Origin: Rubripirellula sp.
GTDB taxonomy: Bacteria; Planctomycetota; Planctomycetia; Pirellulales; Pirellulaceae
Length of the DNA: 64,000 nucleotides
Assembly: GCA_029245125.1 (NCBI GenBank)
Contig: JAQWPZ010000177.1
Location: forward strand, 25,728 to 89,727
Direction: 5' to 3'
Position numbers and translations under genes: made by a program. Of this stretch, positions 53,896 through 61,588 are shown piece by piece; position 1 is the first letter of the stretch; each line of letters opens with the position of its first letter. The notes under the pieces were generated by a model. That model did not search any database and was not told the DNA's origin. It was given only the letters and a program-made list of their open reading frames with translations.

Positions 53896-54951
53896 TTATC
53901 GATCTTTCGTCGGATCGCTCTCGGCGATCCGTTCGGTCCGTGTTGTGCCGCTGCCAACCGACCAGCGTCGCAAGGTCGCGTCAAATCCAGCAGACAGCAG
54001 CGATGTCCCTGTGCTGGCGAGGCAGGTCACGCTACCGTTGTGATCTTTCAAGCGACGGACCACATTCCCCTGATCAGTATTCAGAATGCGAACGTGGTTG
54101 TCCGATCCGGCGACGGCCACCAGTTGGCTGTTCAGAACGGTAATGCTGAACAGTTTTCCAGAGCTGACTTCAATGCGATGCAGCACTGAATGATTCTTTG
54201 TGTCGTAGACGATCGCGGTACCGTCTTCGCCAATCGAAACGATCTCGTTGGATTGGCGATGGAAACAAAGACCACGGATTCGGCCGCGGTGTAGTGTTGC
54301 TTCCGCAATTTTGTGCCCATCGTTCGGGTCTAGCAGCAGTAATCTGCCGTCGCGTCCACCCACAGCTAAAACGCCGCTGTCATCCCGAAATGCAACGGCA
54401 CGTAGGTCGCGACTGCCGCATTCAAAGCCCCGGCTGGTTTGGTGATCAGAATCGATCACCGTGACGCGTCCTGAAAAGCCGACGATCGCAAGTCGTGGAT
54501 CGCGCGGCCCAAAAGCGACGTCGGACAACGCCGGATTACCAGCGAAGCGATGAATGGTTTGATAATCGCCACTGCAATCGTAAAGAAACAATTGCCCGTC
54601 ATTGCCGGCGGAGGCGAGGAAGCGACCTTCGCGATCGAACGCGAGGCCGCGAATCCGATCGCGGTGCCCTACCAACGTTTGCGTCGTCCTCAAATCGGCG
54701 GTGCGAATGATGCGTATCTTGCGATCCTCACCCGCAGCGGCGAGTGACTCGCCTCCAGGCGATGCTGCCAACGCGGTTAGGACAACGCCGGTTCCAACGC
54801 GATCTCGAAAATCAGTCAATTGGCATTGGATTGCCGCTGTAGATGACCAATTGACCGTCGTCTCGGCCTGAACCGAAGGCGTGACGGCATACGACATCGC
54901 AGCCACGGAGCTGCCCGCCAGCCATCGACGACGTGAAAGTCCTTTTGACAT
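53896..54951 (-). CDS. Tat-exported WD40-repeat protein
   Basis: This 351-residue protein has a twin-arginine signal, SRRRWLAGSSVAAMSYAVTPSVQA, and then about seven WD40 repeats forming one beta-propeller. Repeat ends such as IRIIRTADLRTTQTLVGH, GQLFLYDCSG, GRLLLLDPNDG, GTAIVYDTKNH and ATLRRWSVGSG are visible. Propellers of this kind bind proteins or peptides; no enzyme motif is seen. ATG 54951 is chosen to place the Arg pair near the start. It is 27 bases upstream of the giant SdrD-B gene on the same strand, so the two are probably one operon acting at the cell surface. Confidence 0.8.
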   Translation of the reverse strand: MSKGLSRRRWLAGSSVAAMSYAVTPSVQAETTVNWSSTAAIQCQLTDFRDRVGTGVVLTALAASPGGESLAAAGEDRKIRIIRTADLRTTQTLVGHRDRIRGLAFDREGRFLASAGNDGQLFLYDCSGDYQTIHRFAGNPALSDVAFGPRDPRLAIVGFSGRVTVIDSDHQTSRGFECGSRDLRAVAFRDDSGVLAVGGRDGRLLLLDPNDGHKIAEATLHRGRIRGLCFHRQSNEIVSIGEDGTAIVYDTKNHSVLHRIEVSSGKLFSITVLNSQLVAVAGSDNHVRILNTDQGNVVRRLKDHNGSVTCLASTGTSLLSAGFDATLRRWSVGSGTTRTERIAESDPTKDR

Positions 54952-55263
54952 GCACTCTTCCCCCACCTTGGACCAATGAGTTGCCAGGTTTCGACAACTG
55001 AATCGCCACTCTTGGGATCAATCGGCTGAGGACGCCAGGGCTCATGACCCGAACAACCGGAAATGTCTGCCAATTCGATTGTTGCTGACCAAACTCAGCC
55101 GGTGGGTGGGGCTCTTCCAAGTCGCGGATGGATCAACGTGACACCTTAAAGACGATTGAATGGCGAATTTTTCTTCTCTGCCGGTGTTTGGTTAGCAATT
55201 CGGGATGAACGAGGATCGCGGCTCGATTTTCTTTTGCAGCTTGATTCTGTTCCAGCTCCGAGC

Positions 55264-55331
55264 GATTGGGTGGCCGGGAGGATTGGGTGGCCGGGAGGAG
55301 TGGGTGGCCGGGAGGATTGGGTGGCCGGGAG
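55264..55331. repeat. 17-bp tandem repeat, four units
   Basis: Four 17-bp units, consensus GATTGGGTGGCCGGGAG, run without gaps from 55264 to 55331, with one substitution in the third unit. The array is in the divergent gap 170 bases before the LolA-like start. Confidence 0.95.
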
Positions 55332-55380
55332 GATTGAGATTGCTTTCTGATTGCTTGCAGAATTCGTTTTTTCTCGGCCC

Positions 55381-55429
55381 GATCGAGATTGCGACGTGAT
55401 CGAGATTGCTATGACCCGATCGAGATTGC
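55381..55429. repeat. Three spaced copies of GATCGAGATTGC
   Basis: The 12-base segment GATCGAGATTGC begins at 55381, 55398 and 55418, with surrounding bases partly conserved (periods 17 and 20). It may be a degenerate tandem array or a set of binding sites for a regulator of the downstream gene. Confidence 0.75.
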
Positions 55430-55503
55430 TACGATCCGCGCGGGACGAGAGCGAATTGGCTGCTCGAGTCAAGTTTCACGCGCAAGGGAAGGCGGCGTCA
55501 CGG

Positions 55504-56436
55504 ATGATGCGACTGACTTGGGCCACAGCAGTGGTCATACTGATTTTGGCACCCGCGCTGGCGCAGCAGCCCGCTGCACGCCCCGACGCTCGCCTGGCTA
55601 GGCAGGGCCAAATTCCGGAAGCGAATCGGCCGTTTCCGGCACTAACGGCCGCTGAGCGTGCCCAATTGACGCAAGTCCTGACGGCTTGGGAATCCCAGAG
55701 CAACGCGACGAAAACACTCGACTGCAAATTTGCTCGTTGGCATTTTGATCAGTTCGCTGCCCCGGCCGGCATTCACGCCAATCGTGCGGATGGAGTCATC
55801 AAATACGCAGCTCCTGATAGGGGGCTGTTCCGCGTCGACAGCTTGGTTTTTTACACCGGAATGGCAGAGGGTAAGCCGCAATACAAGGCCCAGACTGGAC
55901 AGTATGGGGAGTATTGGGTTTGCAACGGTCAGCAGCTGATTGAATTCGATCGTAGTAAACAGGAGTGTCGAATTCAGAATTTGCCGCCTCAAATGCAAGG
56001 CCAGCAAATCATCAACGGTCCCCTCCCCTTCGTATTCAACTTGGACGCTCAGGAAATTCAAAACCGCTACTGGGTCCGACTTCGGCCAACACCAGCGGGC
56101 GCGAAGGGAGTTGTCTTGGTAGAAGCCCATCCAAAACGTCAGGAGGATCGGGCTCAATACAAATTTGTGCAGGTCGCACTCGATCAGAAAACGATGTTGC
56201 CAAGAGCCTTGGTGATGTACGCACCCAACTTCGATCCGAAGACCTCGATAAAATACGATCACTATGAATTCGAGGACTTAGGTCGCAACAAAATTGGAGC
56301 CGGTATTCAAAAGTTCATGGGTAACTTTCTTCCCCAGAAACCACCGGCCGACTGGAAAATCATCCAGGAGTCATTTGCGGCTCCCGCTCCCCAACAAGGA
56401 CGGGCGCAAGGGCCTGCTGAGGGGACGAACAGATAG
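55504..56436 (+). CDS. Secreted LolA-like protein, planctomycete family (TIGR03009-type)
   Basis: This 310-residue exported protein has signal peptide MMRLTWATAVVILILAPALA. The mature part starts with a Pro/Arg-rich stretch, then ATKTLDCKFARWHFDQF, GVIKYAAPDRGLFRVDS, GEYWVCNGQQLIEFD and PFVFNLDAQEIQNRYWVRL. This layout resembles the LolA/LolB fold (outer-membrane lipoprotein sorting) and what I recall as the TIGR03009 planctomycete family. Function is unknown; lipid or lipoprotein binding is a guess from the fold. The start is set by the signal peptide. The small FmdB gene follows after 93 bases. Confidence 0.7.
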   Translation: MMRLTWATAVVILILAPALAQQPAARPDARLARQGQIPEANRPFPALTAAERAQLTQVLTAWESQSNATKTLDCKFARWHFDQFAAPAGIHANRADGVIKYAAPDRGLFRVDSLVFYTGMAEGKPQYKAQTGQYGEYWVCNGQQLIEFDRSKQECRIQNLPPQMQGQQIINGPLPFVFNLDAQEIQNRYWVRLRPTPAGAKGVVLVEAHPKRQEDRAQYKFVQVALDQKTMLPRALVMYAPNFDPKTSIKYDHYEFEDLGRNKIGAGIQKFMGNFLPQKPPADWKIIQESFAAPAPQQGRAQGPAEGTNR

Positions 56437-56529
56437 CCATTTTGTGGGTGGTTCGTTGCTGCGTAGCGGTCGGCACAATTTTTGCTATCCTGGGGCAGGC
56501 TTACCCTCCCTGCCGTTTTGGACGTCGCG

Positions 56530-56817
56530 ATGCCTACCTACGATTACGAATGTGATGGCTGTGGACACAGCTTTGAGTTGTTCCAGAACATCAACGATTC
56601 TGTCAAACGGAAATGCCCCGAGTGCAAGAAGAACAAGCTTAGACGCCTGTTCGGAAGCGGCGCGGCGATCGTATTCAAGGGCAGCGGGTTCTATCAGACT
56701 GATTATCGCAGTGAAGGCTACAAGAAAGCCGCCAAGGCGGATTCCAAGAAATCGGAATCTTCCAGTTCGAAGAAATCAGAATCGAAGCCCACGAAGAAGC
56801 CAAAGTCTGATGACTAG
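56530..56817 (+). CDS. FmdB-family zinc-ribbon protein
   Basis: This 95-residue protein begins MPTYDYECDGCGHSFELFQ, and the second pair is KCPECKKNKLRRLFGSG. The four cysteines form the FmdB/CxxC regulatory-protein zinc ribbon. A low-complexity Lys/Ser tail fills the last 30 residues. Function is unknown; members are often near translation or metabolic genes. The start is certain from the conserved MPTY N-terminus. Confidence 0.9.
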   Translation: MPTYDYECDGCGHSFELFQNINDSVKRKCPECKKNKLRRLFGSGAAIVFKGSGFYQTDYRSEGYKKAAKADSKKSESSSSKKSESKPTKKPKSDD

Positions 56818-57745
56818 CGTGGAGCATCGTGGCTAGGGCTAACACGATCTTACCCGTCCCTGTCCGGTTTCGTCCCTCTCCGGTTTCAAAGTCGACGCTC
56901 GCTATCAGGCAGTATTCCGTGCCAGGTGGTCGTCCGTGCCGCGTGTTGGGGATCTGGATTTGCCACGAAATCTGATGTTGTTAATGTCGACTCCGCCGAC
57001 TGAGTCGGTGGACAACTTTTCTCCGGATACTTGTTTAAGTTCATCCAGTCGCCAGCGCGGCCCATCTTCGTTATCCAATTTGGCCACGCCGTGACGATTT
57101 GATCTCGCCAGTTCGGGACGCGTGGTTTCTTTCACACGGCGTGGCAATTCAGCGATGATCGCCAACGTTTCGGTGTGTCCGCTCTCTACCGCCATTGCGT
57201 TACATTGCCCGCTTCGCCGCCGATTAAATTCTTGCGGTGGAACAACGGCAAGGCAAAGACACCGGAGTCAATGTGTACGTTTTTTCGTCCTACCAAGCAG
57301 CGCTGAATCATCATCTCTTTGCTTCGCTCATGCTGCCGCCGGTGTGTCACAGCAGCGAAAATTACAGCAGCGAAAATTACAGCAGCGGAAATTACAGCAG
57401 CGGAAATTGCAGCAGCGGCGGCGTATCACTACGAAGTTTCTGTTGACTCCAAATCTTTGCGGCAAATGACTCTGCATGGTCGGCCAAGGGTCAGTCTCAG
57501 CGGTCGACGATTGCCTGCTCGTCGGGTACATCGAAACAAATTGGCTCATGTCTCTCTCTCGCGCGGGCTCGTGAAGGGGGTTTCACCACTGCTGGCAAGG
57601 TGGTTTCCGCTTGCCGTAAAGCGTGGGGGTTACCGGATGATGAGGTCGTTGTGGTAAATTCTGGTCTTCCTCGTGGCGACCAACTCGGCCGGGGTGCGAC
57701 TGACGTTTGTTTTCCACTACGCGTGAGGGAAATCCAAGGGTAACC
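56818..57745. other. Long gap with a 15-bp tandem array
   Basis: This 928-bp stretch holds the array at 57350-57420, which creates open frames in several phases. A 96-residue minus-strand frame at 56905-57195 has a mixed composition and could be a small gene or remnant, but it has no ribosome-binding site and I do not call it. Nothing else is visible. Confidence 0.5.
57350..57420. repeat. 15-bp tandem repeat, almost five units
   Basis: Units CAGCAGCGRAAATTR run from 57350 to 57409 (four copies) with a partial fifth to 57420. The copies differ by A/G changes, suggesting duplication followed by some drift. Confidence 0.95.
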
Positions 57746-58513
57746 ATGCAACACTCTTCGCAAGGCGGGAAACGTTTCCGCGGAAGACGGTCGAAGGTCG
57801 CTGGGTTCGGCATCGCGCTGTTATTCGTTCTGTATGCGGCGATCGCTCCACGATTGAACGAACGTTTCGGTTGGGGGCTCCCGGTGCCGGGGGAGACTCA
57901 GCGGATTGCCGAACAGGGGCCACGGGATCTGACCGTCCCCGTGTCACCTGCTCCTTCGCCATCTCGCTCGAATTCAGAGGCACTTCCAAATCCGGCGGAC
58001 GAGACTTCCACGCGAGATGACTCCCAGCGTTCTGCCGAAGGGGGCCAGCGTTCTGCCGGAGGGGGCCAGCGTTCTGCCGGAGGGATTGAGGCAACTGACG
58101 CGGCGATTGATCCGACACGAGATTGGCTGCGAGAAACTTCGCCAAATGTTTTTCTCTCACCAGCTGGTTTGATTTACGGTCCTGGTAGTGCTGAGGGGCA
58201 TCGGCTGGAGCATGTCCGCCGTCACGCTGCTGACCTGCCTGATCGACGGGGGCCACACGGCGTGTTTGAGGGAGGTTTTTTGGCCTCGCTGAAAACAATT
58301 GACGACGCTTGGAGACTTGCCAAGCAGTCAGTGCAAACAGAGAAAGAAGTCGACGGTCGCCGCACGATTTACAAGGTTGATTTAAAGCGAAAAATTGGCT
58401 TTGTCGGCGGCAGGACTGGCAACAGTCGCGGACAGCCACCGGTGACGGTCGTGTTGTTGGTGTTAGAAGGGAATCGCGTGATCACGGCTTACCCGGTGGA
58501 GTCCCAGAGATGA
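57746..58513 (+). CDS. Membrane-anchored protein with possible RNase-toxin-like C-terminal domain
   Basis: This 255-residue protein has a basic N-terminus and one membrane helix (KVAGFGIALLFVLYAAIAP). A long Pro/Ser-rich linker follows, which includes three copies of a seven-residue QRSAGGG-like repeat. The C-terminal 125 residues start LIYGPGSAEGHRLEHVRRH and end VVLLVLEGNRVITAYPVE. Two features recall the BECR/RNase-A-like fold of CdiA-type toxins: paired His residues in a helix near the start and a final strand ending TAYP. This is a pattern-level resemblance only. The stop overlaps the zinc-ribbon gene as ATGA. AAGGG lies five bases before ATG 57746. Confidence 0.6.
   Translation: MQHSSQGGKRFRGRRSKVAGFGIALLFVLYAAIAPRLNERFGWGLPVPGETQRIAEQGPRDLTVPVSPAPSPSRSNSEALPNPADETSTRDDSQRSAEGGQRSAGGGQRSAGGIEATDAAIDPTRDWLRETSPNVFLSPAGLIYGPGSAEGHRLEHVRRHAADLPDRRGPHGVFEGGFLASLKTIDDAWRLAKQSVQTEKEVDGRRTIYKVDLKRKIGFVGGRTGNSRGQPPVTVVLLVLEGNRVITAYPVESQR
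58024..58084 (+). repeat. 21-bp in-frame tandem repeat
   Basis: CCAGCGTTCTGCCGRAGGGGG is repeated three times (58024-58044, 58045-58065, 58066-58084). It codes for (QRSAEGG/QRSAGGG) in the linker of the membrane-anchored protein. The unit is a multiple of three, so the frame is kept. Confidence 0.94.
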
Positions 58514-58803
58514 ACCCTCTTCATTCGATTGGTTTTTGTCCGGTGTGCGGCGGTGGACTATGCGGCGTTCGGCTCTGCGGTGAAGAATCACCTCATGGCT
58601 TGATCGTTTGTGATGAGTGTGAAGCTATCTGGCTGGAGCCTGATCTGTCCGCACCGCACCAATATCCGTCGGCTCAAGACGCAAAGTGCCCAATCTGCGA
58701 CTTGCCCCTTTGGGGCGAATCGAGCCGCTGGGCGGGTGAGGCCGATCTGAAATTGCTGGGCTGGGAGGATGCGATCGACCGTCAATTGAGCCAGGAAACC
58801 TGA
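58510..58803 (+). CDS. Small double zinc-ribbon protein
   Basis: This 97-residue protein has two CxxC pairs at the N-terminus (CPVCGG near 9 and CDEC near 33) and a third at CPICDLPLWG near 60. The remaining sequence is acidic. It overlaps the upstream membrane-anchored gene by four bases, so the two are co-translated and probably work together. Its function is unknown. If the upstream C-terminal domain is a nuclease, this could be an accessory or inhibitor protein, but nothing in the sequence proves it. Confidence 0.75.
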   Translation: MNPLHSIGFCPVCGGGLCGVRLCGEESPHGLIVCDECEAIWLEPDLSAPHQYPSAQDAKCPICDLPLWGESSRWAGEADLKLLGWEDAIDRQLSQET

Positions 58804-58829
58804 GCCGTGACTGCTGTGAATCCTGGGCC

Positions 58830-59411
58830 CTACTCGAGCGTCGTGGCGTGCAACGTTTCGCCTTGAAGCTGATAGCGATCACCTTGCCGACTGGTGAGTC
58901 GTTGCAGGTGAGGTCGCCGAATCATTTGAACGCTCGATTTCGGTTTGGTGGTCTCGGGATTATCGACCGTCTGCCGGGTGCCCCAGGCGCGAAGCCGCCG
59001 CAGCAACGCTGGTGCCAGGGGTTTGGCGGTACTTTCAGCGCGGGCAGCCACAACTGAATCGTCCTCGCTCATCTTCAGCAGCCGACGCAGATCTTCGATC
59101 CGTAGTTCCGCTTCCGTTTCCTGGATAAACACCAGCTCACCGGTCGCTCTCTCCAAACCGGTCTGACCAGCGGCCTCCAGGCCCCTCGGTCGCGAATGCC
59201 GCGCGATTCGGACCTGTGGGTACCGAGCCCGCAATTCGTCCAGGACTTCCGAGGTGCTGTCTTTGCTGCCGTCATCGACGACAACGACTTCGGCCGCTTC
59301 GCGGGTCATCGCGGTCAATGCATCGAGGATTCGCTCTACTCGGTTGGCGATCGTGTATTCCCCATCGCGCACAGGAAGCACGACCGACATTCGAGGAGAT
59401 TGTGAAGCCAT
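58830..59411 (-). CDS. Short family 2 glycosyltransferase
   Basis: This 193-residue protein has the GT2 nucleotide-sugar fold: MSVVLPVRDGEYTIANRVERIL at the start, VVVVDDGSKDSTSEVL with the first Asp pair, and ATGELVFIQETEAEL where a DxD motif is expected. The DxD appears changed to ETEAE. The acceptor half is very short and lacks a clear catalytic base, so the protein may be inactive or highly reduced. ATG 59411 is chosen because the longer frame has no coding character. It is convergent with the zinc-ribbon gene 26 bases away. Confidence 0.72.
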   Translation of the reverse strand: MASQSPRMSVVLPVRDGEYTIANRVERILDALTAMTREAAEVVVVDDGSKDSTSEVLDELRARYPQVRIARHSRPRGLEAAGQTGLERATGELVFIQETEAELRIEDLRRLLKMSEDDSVVAARAESTAKPLAPALLRRLRAWGTRQTVDNPETTKPKSSVQMIRRPHLQRLTSRQGDRYQLQGETLHATTLE

Positions 59412-59740
59412 CTGGTAGTTCTCTTTATCCAACCGGCAAACTCCGACTAGTGTGTCGAAGTGTTGCCAATCGCGGGCAGGGAGGGAGGGAAACAAGCAGT
59501 TGGTGGAAACTGCAATTTGCACGTACAGGAGTGATCGGGTCGGCAGTGCGTTCAGCTTGATCGACTGCCTCAAGGATCTCGTTTTGCCCGTCGTTCCGTG
59601 ACTAACGAATGCACCTATAATCTCACTCGAACCACCAACGCTCGTGTTCTTGCGGTCACGCCACTTCGAACGGTTGTGACGCCTTCGTTAAGTACGCGAG
59701 ATATTCCGTGAGCTGTTGCACCCGTTAGGAGCATTGTTTA
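59412..59740. other. Divergent promoter region of GT2 and ridA
   Basis: This 329-bp gap should hold both promoters. A TTAGGAG ribosome-binding site precedes ridA by about ten bases. No repeat or gene is visible. Confidence 0.55.
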
Positions 59741-60205
59741 ATGAGCGCTGAAGCACGACTGAAAGAACTAGGAATTGAGTTGCCAACTGCTCCCAAGCCA
59801 ATGGGCGTTTACAAACCGATCGTGGTCGCCAGCGGCATGGCGTATCTGTCCGGCCACGGGCCGCTGCAGCACAATGGTCAATTGATCACTGGACGCCTTG
59901 GTTTGGATCTGGACGTTGAAGCTGGTTACGATGCCGCACGCCTGACTGGCATGGGGATGCTGGCGACTTTGCAGGCGGGCCTCGGGAGTCTCGACAAGGT
60001 TCGTCGTGTGGTCAAAGTGTTGGGCTTGGTGCGAAGCACTGATAGTTTTGATCAGCAACCTGCCGTCATCAACGGTTGCAGCGAATTGTTTCGTGATGTG
60101 TTCGGCGAAGATGCTGGTGTTGCCGCTCGTAGCGCGCTCGGGACCAATGCGTTGCCTGGTGCCATCGCCGTGGAGATCGAAGCGATCTTTGAAGTCGATG
60201 CATGA
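59741..60205 (+). CDS. RidA/YjgF-family enamine/imine deaminase
   Basis: RidA proteins hydrolyse reactive enamine or imine intermediates made by PLP enzymes. The 154-residue protein fits the longer RidA subfamily: LSGHGPLQHNGQLITGRLGLD, DAARLTGMGMLATLQAGLGSLDKVRRVVKVLGLV, and a C-terminal ARSALGTNALPGAIAVEIEAIFEV. In the archetype the catalytic Arg lies in a segment like PARSA(V/C)GVAxLP; the Arg of AARSALGTNALP matches. AGGAG lies upstream of ATG 59741. It stands alone between a divergent GT2 and a convergent methyltransferase. Confidence 0.9.
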   Translation: MSAEARLKELGIELPTAPKPMGVYKPIVVASGMAYLSGHGPLQHNGQLITGRLGLDLDVEAGYDAARLTGMGMLATLQAGLGSLDKVRRVVKVLGLVRSTDSFDQQPAVINGCSELFRDVFGEDAGVAARSALGTNALPGAIAVEIEAIFEVDA

Positions 60206-60297
60206 TCAGTGAGTGGATCGCTTGCCAATTTTGAAAAAGCTGGTTCCCCGAGTGAGCCAACTCACTCGGTCAGTCGGCCTAATCAACGGCATTAGCC

Positions 60298-60350
60298 GCG
60301 GGTGTGGCGTTCGCATTCGAGAAACCGCGAGCGCTCGCCACACACCCGCT
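60298..60350. repeat. Imperfect inverted repeat between ridA and the methyltransferase
   Basis: GCGGGTGTGGCG near 60298-60309 is inverted at 60337-60350 as CGCCACACACCCGC, with a two-base bulge and a 27-base loop. It lies between convergent genes, so a bidirectional transcription stop is possible. Confidence 0.5.
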
Positions 60351-60394
60351 GGCTTGGTCACACTGCTGGCTTGGTCACACTGCTGGCTAGTGTG
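60348..60394. repeat. 17-bp tandem repeat
   Basis: GCTGGCTTGGTCACACT occurs at 60348-60364 and 60365-60381 with a diverged third copy to about 60394. It ends next to the stop of the minus-strand methyltransferase gene. Confidence 0.93.
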
Positions 60395-60399
60395 TTCAA

Positions 60400-61116
60400 T
60401 CAGTAGGCTCGGTTCAGTGCGTGATTTGATGAATTCGCTTTGCGGCAAAGTCGCACGTCATTCGGTCCGCAGAACTGGACCAACAGGGCACCGCTTTCGG
60501 CATAGCGGTCAAAGACGAGTTCATGGAAATCATCTTCGCCTGGCCACGGATAGGAATAGACGATGGAAAAATCGTCGAGGTTGAGACCGATTTCCGAATA
60601 GGCTTCAGGGAGCGGATGTCCGAGGCTGGGCAACGTCGGGTCATCAGCGAGCGAGTCGGCGCCGGGCGGTAAAAAATTGCCGTGAATTAATTCGACGTTG
60701 GTCGGGCGCGAATCGATCGATTTCCATTGCTCGATCGATTTCCATTGCTCGATCGTTTTCATCCCCTCCTGCAATAGATCCGCTTCGGCTTCGATTCCAA
60801 TCGCGTCGTAACCCATCTCGCCCGCTAAGCCGCTGACGACTGCAAATCCGCAGCCCCATTCGAGAAAACGCTGGCCGGTTCGTGGCACCGAATCGGTGAT
60901 CCATTGAAGTGTCTGCCAAACCAAGGCGTAATCGCCGGCGACGAATTGCTCCATTTGTGGTCGGTCCCAGCGATCCTGGAATGCCTGAATTCGTTGCCGA
61001 GCAAGCTCAATTCGTGCGGATACCCCCGCTGGAATCGGAATGCTATCAATTGACGAGGGGATTTCGATAGGAATCAACAATCGTCGGCTCGGCTGGTTCG
61101 ATGGGGGAGGAGGCAA
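60400..61116 (-). CDS. SAM-dependent methyltransferase-like protein
   Basis: This 238-residue protein has a class I methyltransferase core: motif I FLEWGCGFAVVSGLAGEMGYDAIGIEAE and motif IV-like FSIVYSYPWPGED. In place of the usual GxGxG the loop is EWGCGFA, an accepted variation. An in-frame 18-bp duplication at 60714-60749 produces IEQWKS twice after motif II. The N-terminal 30 residues are Pro-rich and unconserved. The substrate is unknown. It is convergent with ridA. Confidence 0.75.
   Translation of the reverse strand: MPPPPSNQPSRRLLIPIEIPSSIDSIPIPAGVSARIELARQRIQAFQDRWDRPQMEQFVAGDYALVWQTLQWITDSVPRTGQRFLEWGCGFAVVSGLAGEMGYDAIGIEAEADLLQEGMKTIEQWKSIEQWKSIDSRPTNVELIHGNFLPPGADSLADDPTLPSLGHPLPEAYSEIGLNLDDFSIVYSYPWPGEDDFHELVFDRYAESGALLVQFCGPNDVRLCRKANSSNHALNRAY
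60714..60755 (-). repeat. 18-bp in-frame tandem repeat in the methyltransferase
   Basis: CGATCGATTTCCATTGCT occurs at 60714-60731 and 60732-60749, with the start of a third copy. On the minus strand it encodes IEQWKS twice, following the second methyltransferase motif, in a surface helix. Confidence 0.94.
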
Positions 61117-61224
61117 GAGTCCATTCGAATCTGTACGACTCTGAGTGGTCTCGTCACCGACGGTGGCGTAAACTTAACTTTGAAGTGACCAGACGTGTCA
61201 CGCAACCGGTGAAACATCGCCTGC

Positions 61225-61461
61225 ATGAAGAATCTTCCCCAAACCAACGACGAACAGCCGACCGATTCGGTCGACTTAACCGATCACGATGCCTTGTTGT
61301 TCTGCATCGAACCGCGGCGGTATGTCGTCGTCCGCCAAGATGCCTCGCAGCGGCTGAAACCGCCGGCTGGCGGGTGGGAGGAATTATGTCGGCTGCAGCC
61401 AGGTGATCGAGTGATCTATGAAGGGACGCCCACCGTCGTCAAAGCGGTCGAGGTCTATTGA
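61225..61461 (+). CDS. Small hypothetical protein
   Basis: This 78-residue protein has an acidic N-terminus and a compact C-terminal half, FCIEPRRYVVVRQDASQ then LCRLQPGDRVIYEGTPTVVKAVEVY. The C-terminal pattern (PGDRV-x-Y-x-G) looks like a small SH3-like or hydrolase-accessory barrel. I do not recognise the family. It stands between two minus-strand genes. The ATG at 61225 has no strong ribosome-binding site. Codon pattern and absence of overlapping genes favour a real gene. Confidence 0.55.
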   Translation: MKNLPQTNDEQPTDSVDLTDHDALLFCIEPRRYVVVRQDASQRLKPPAGGWEELCRLQPGDRVIYEGTPTVVKAVEVY

Positions 61462-61588
61462 GTGAGTGCTGTGGCGAGGATGTGCTGTGAGCGGTTTGCC
61501 GTGGCGAGGCGGTTTTACTGCCAGACCTTTTTTCCGTCCTCGCCGATGATCACGAAATCTCTGCTTCTGTGGTTTCTATCTGCTCAGT

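Larger units (their letters stand above)
54952..55503. other. Divergent intergenic region rich in repeats
   Basis: This 552-bp region separates the WD40 gene (minus) from the LolA-like gene (plus). It carries the 17-bp array at 55264-55331 and three spaced copies of GATCGAGATTGC (55381, 55398, 55418). No gene is supported. Confidence 0.6.

Noticed and set aside
56905..57195. 96-residue minus-strand frame in the gap after the FmdB gene
   Set aside because: Composition is plausible but there is no ribosome-binding site or known motif; could be a remnant, kept only as a note.
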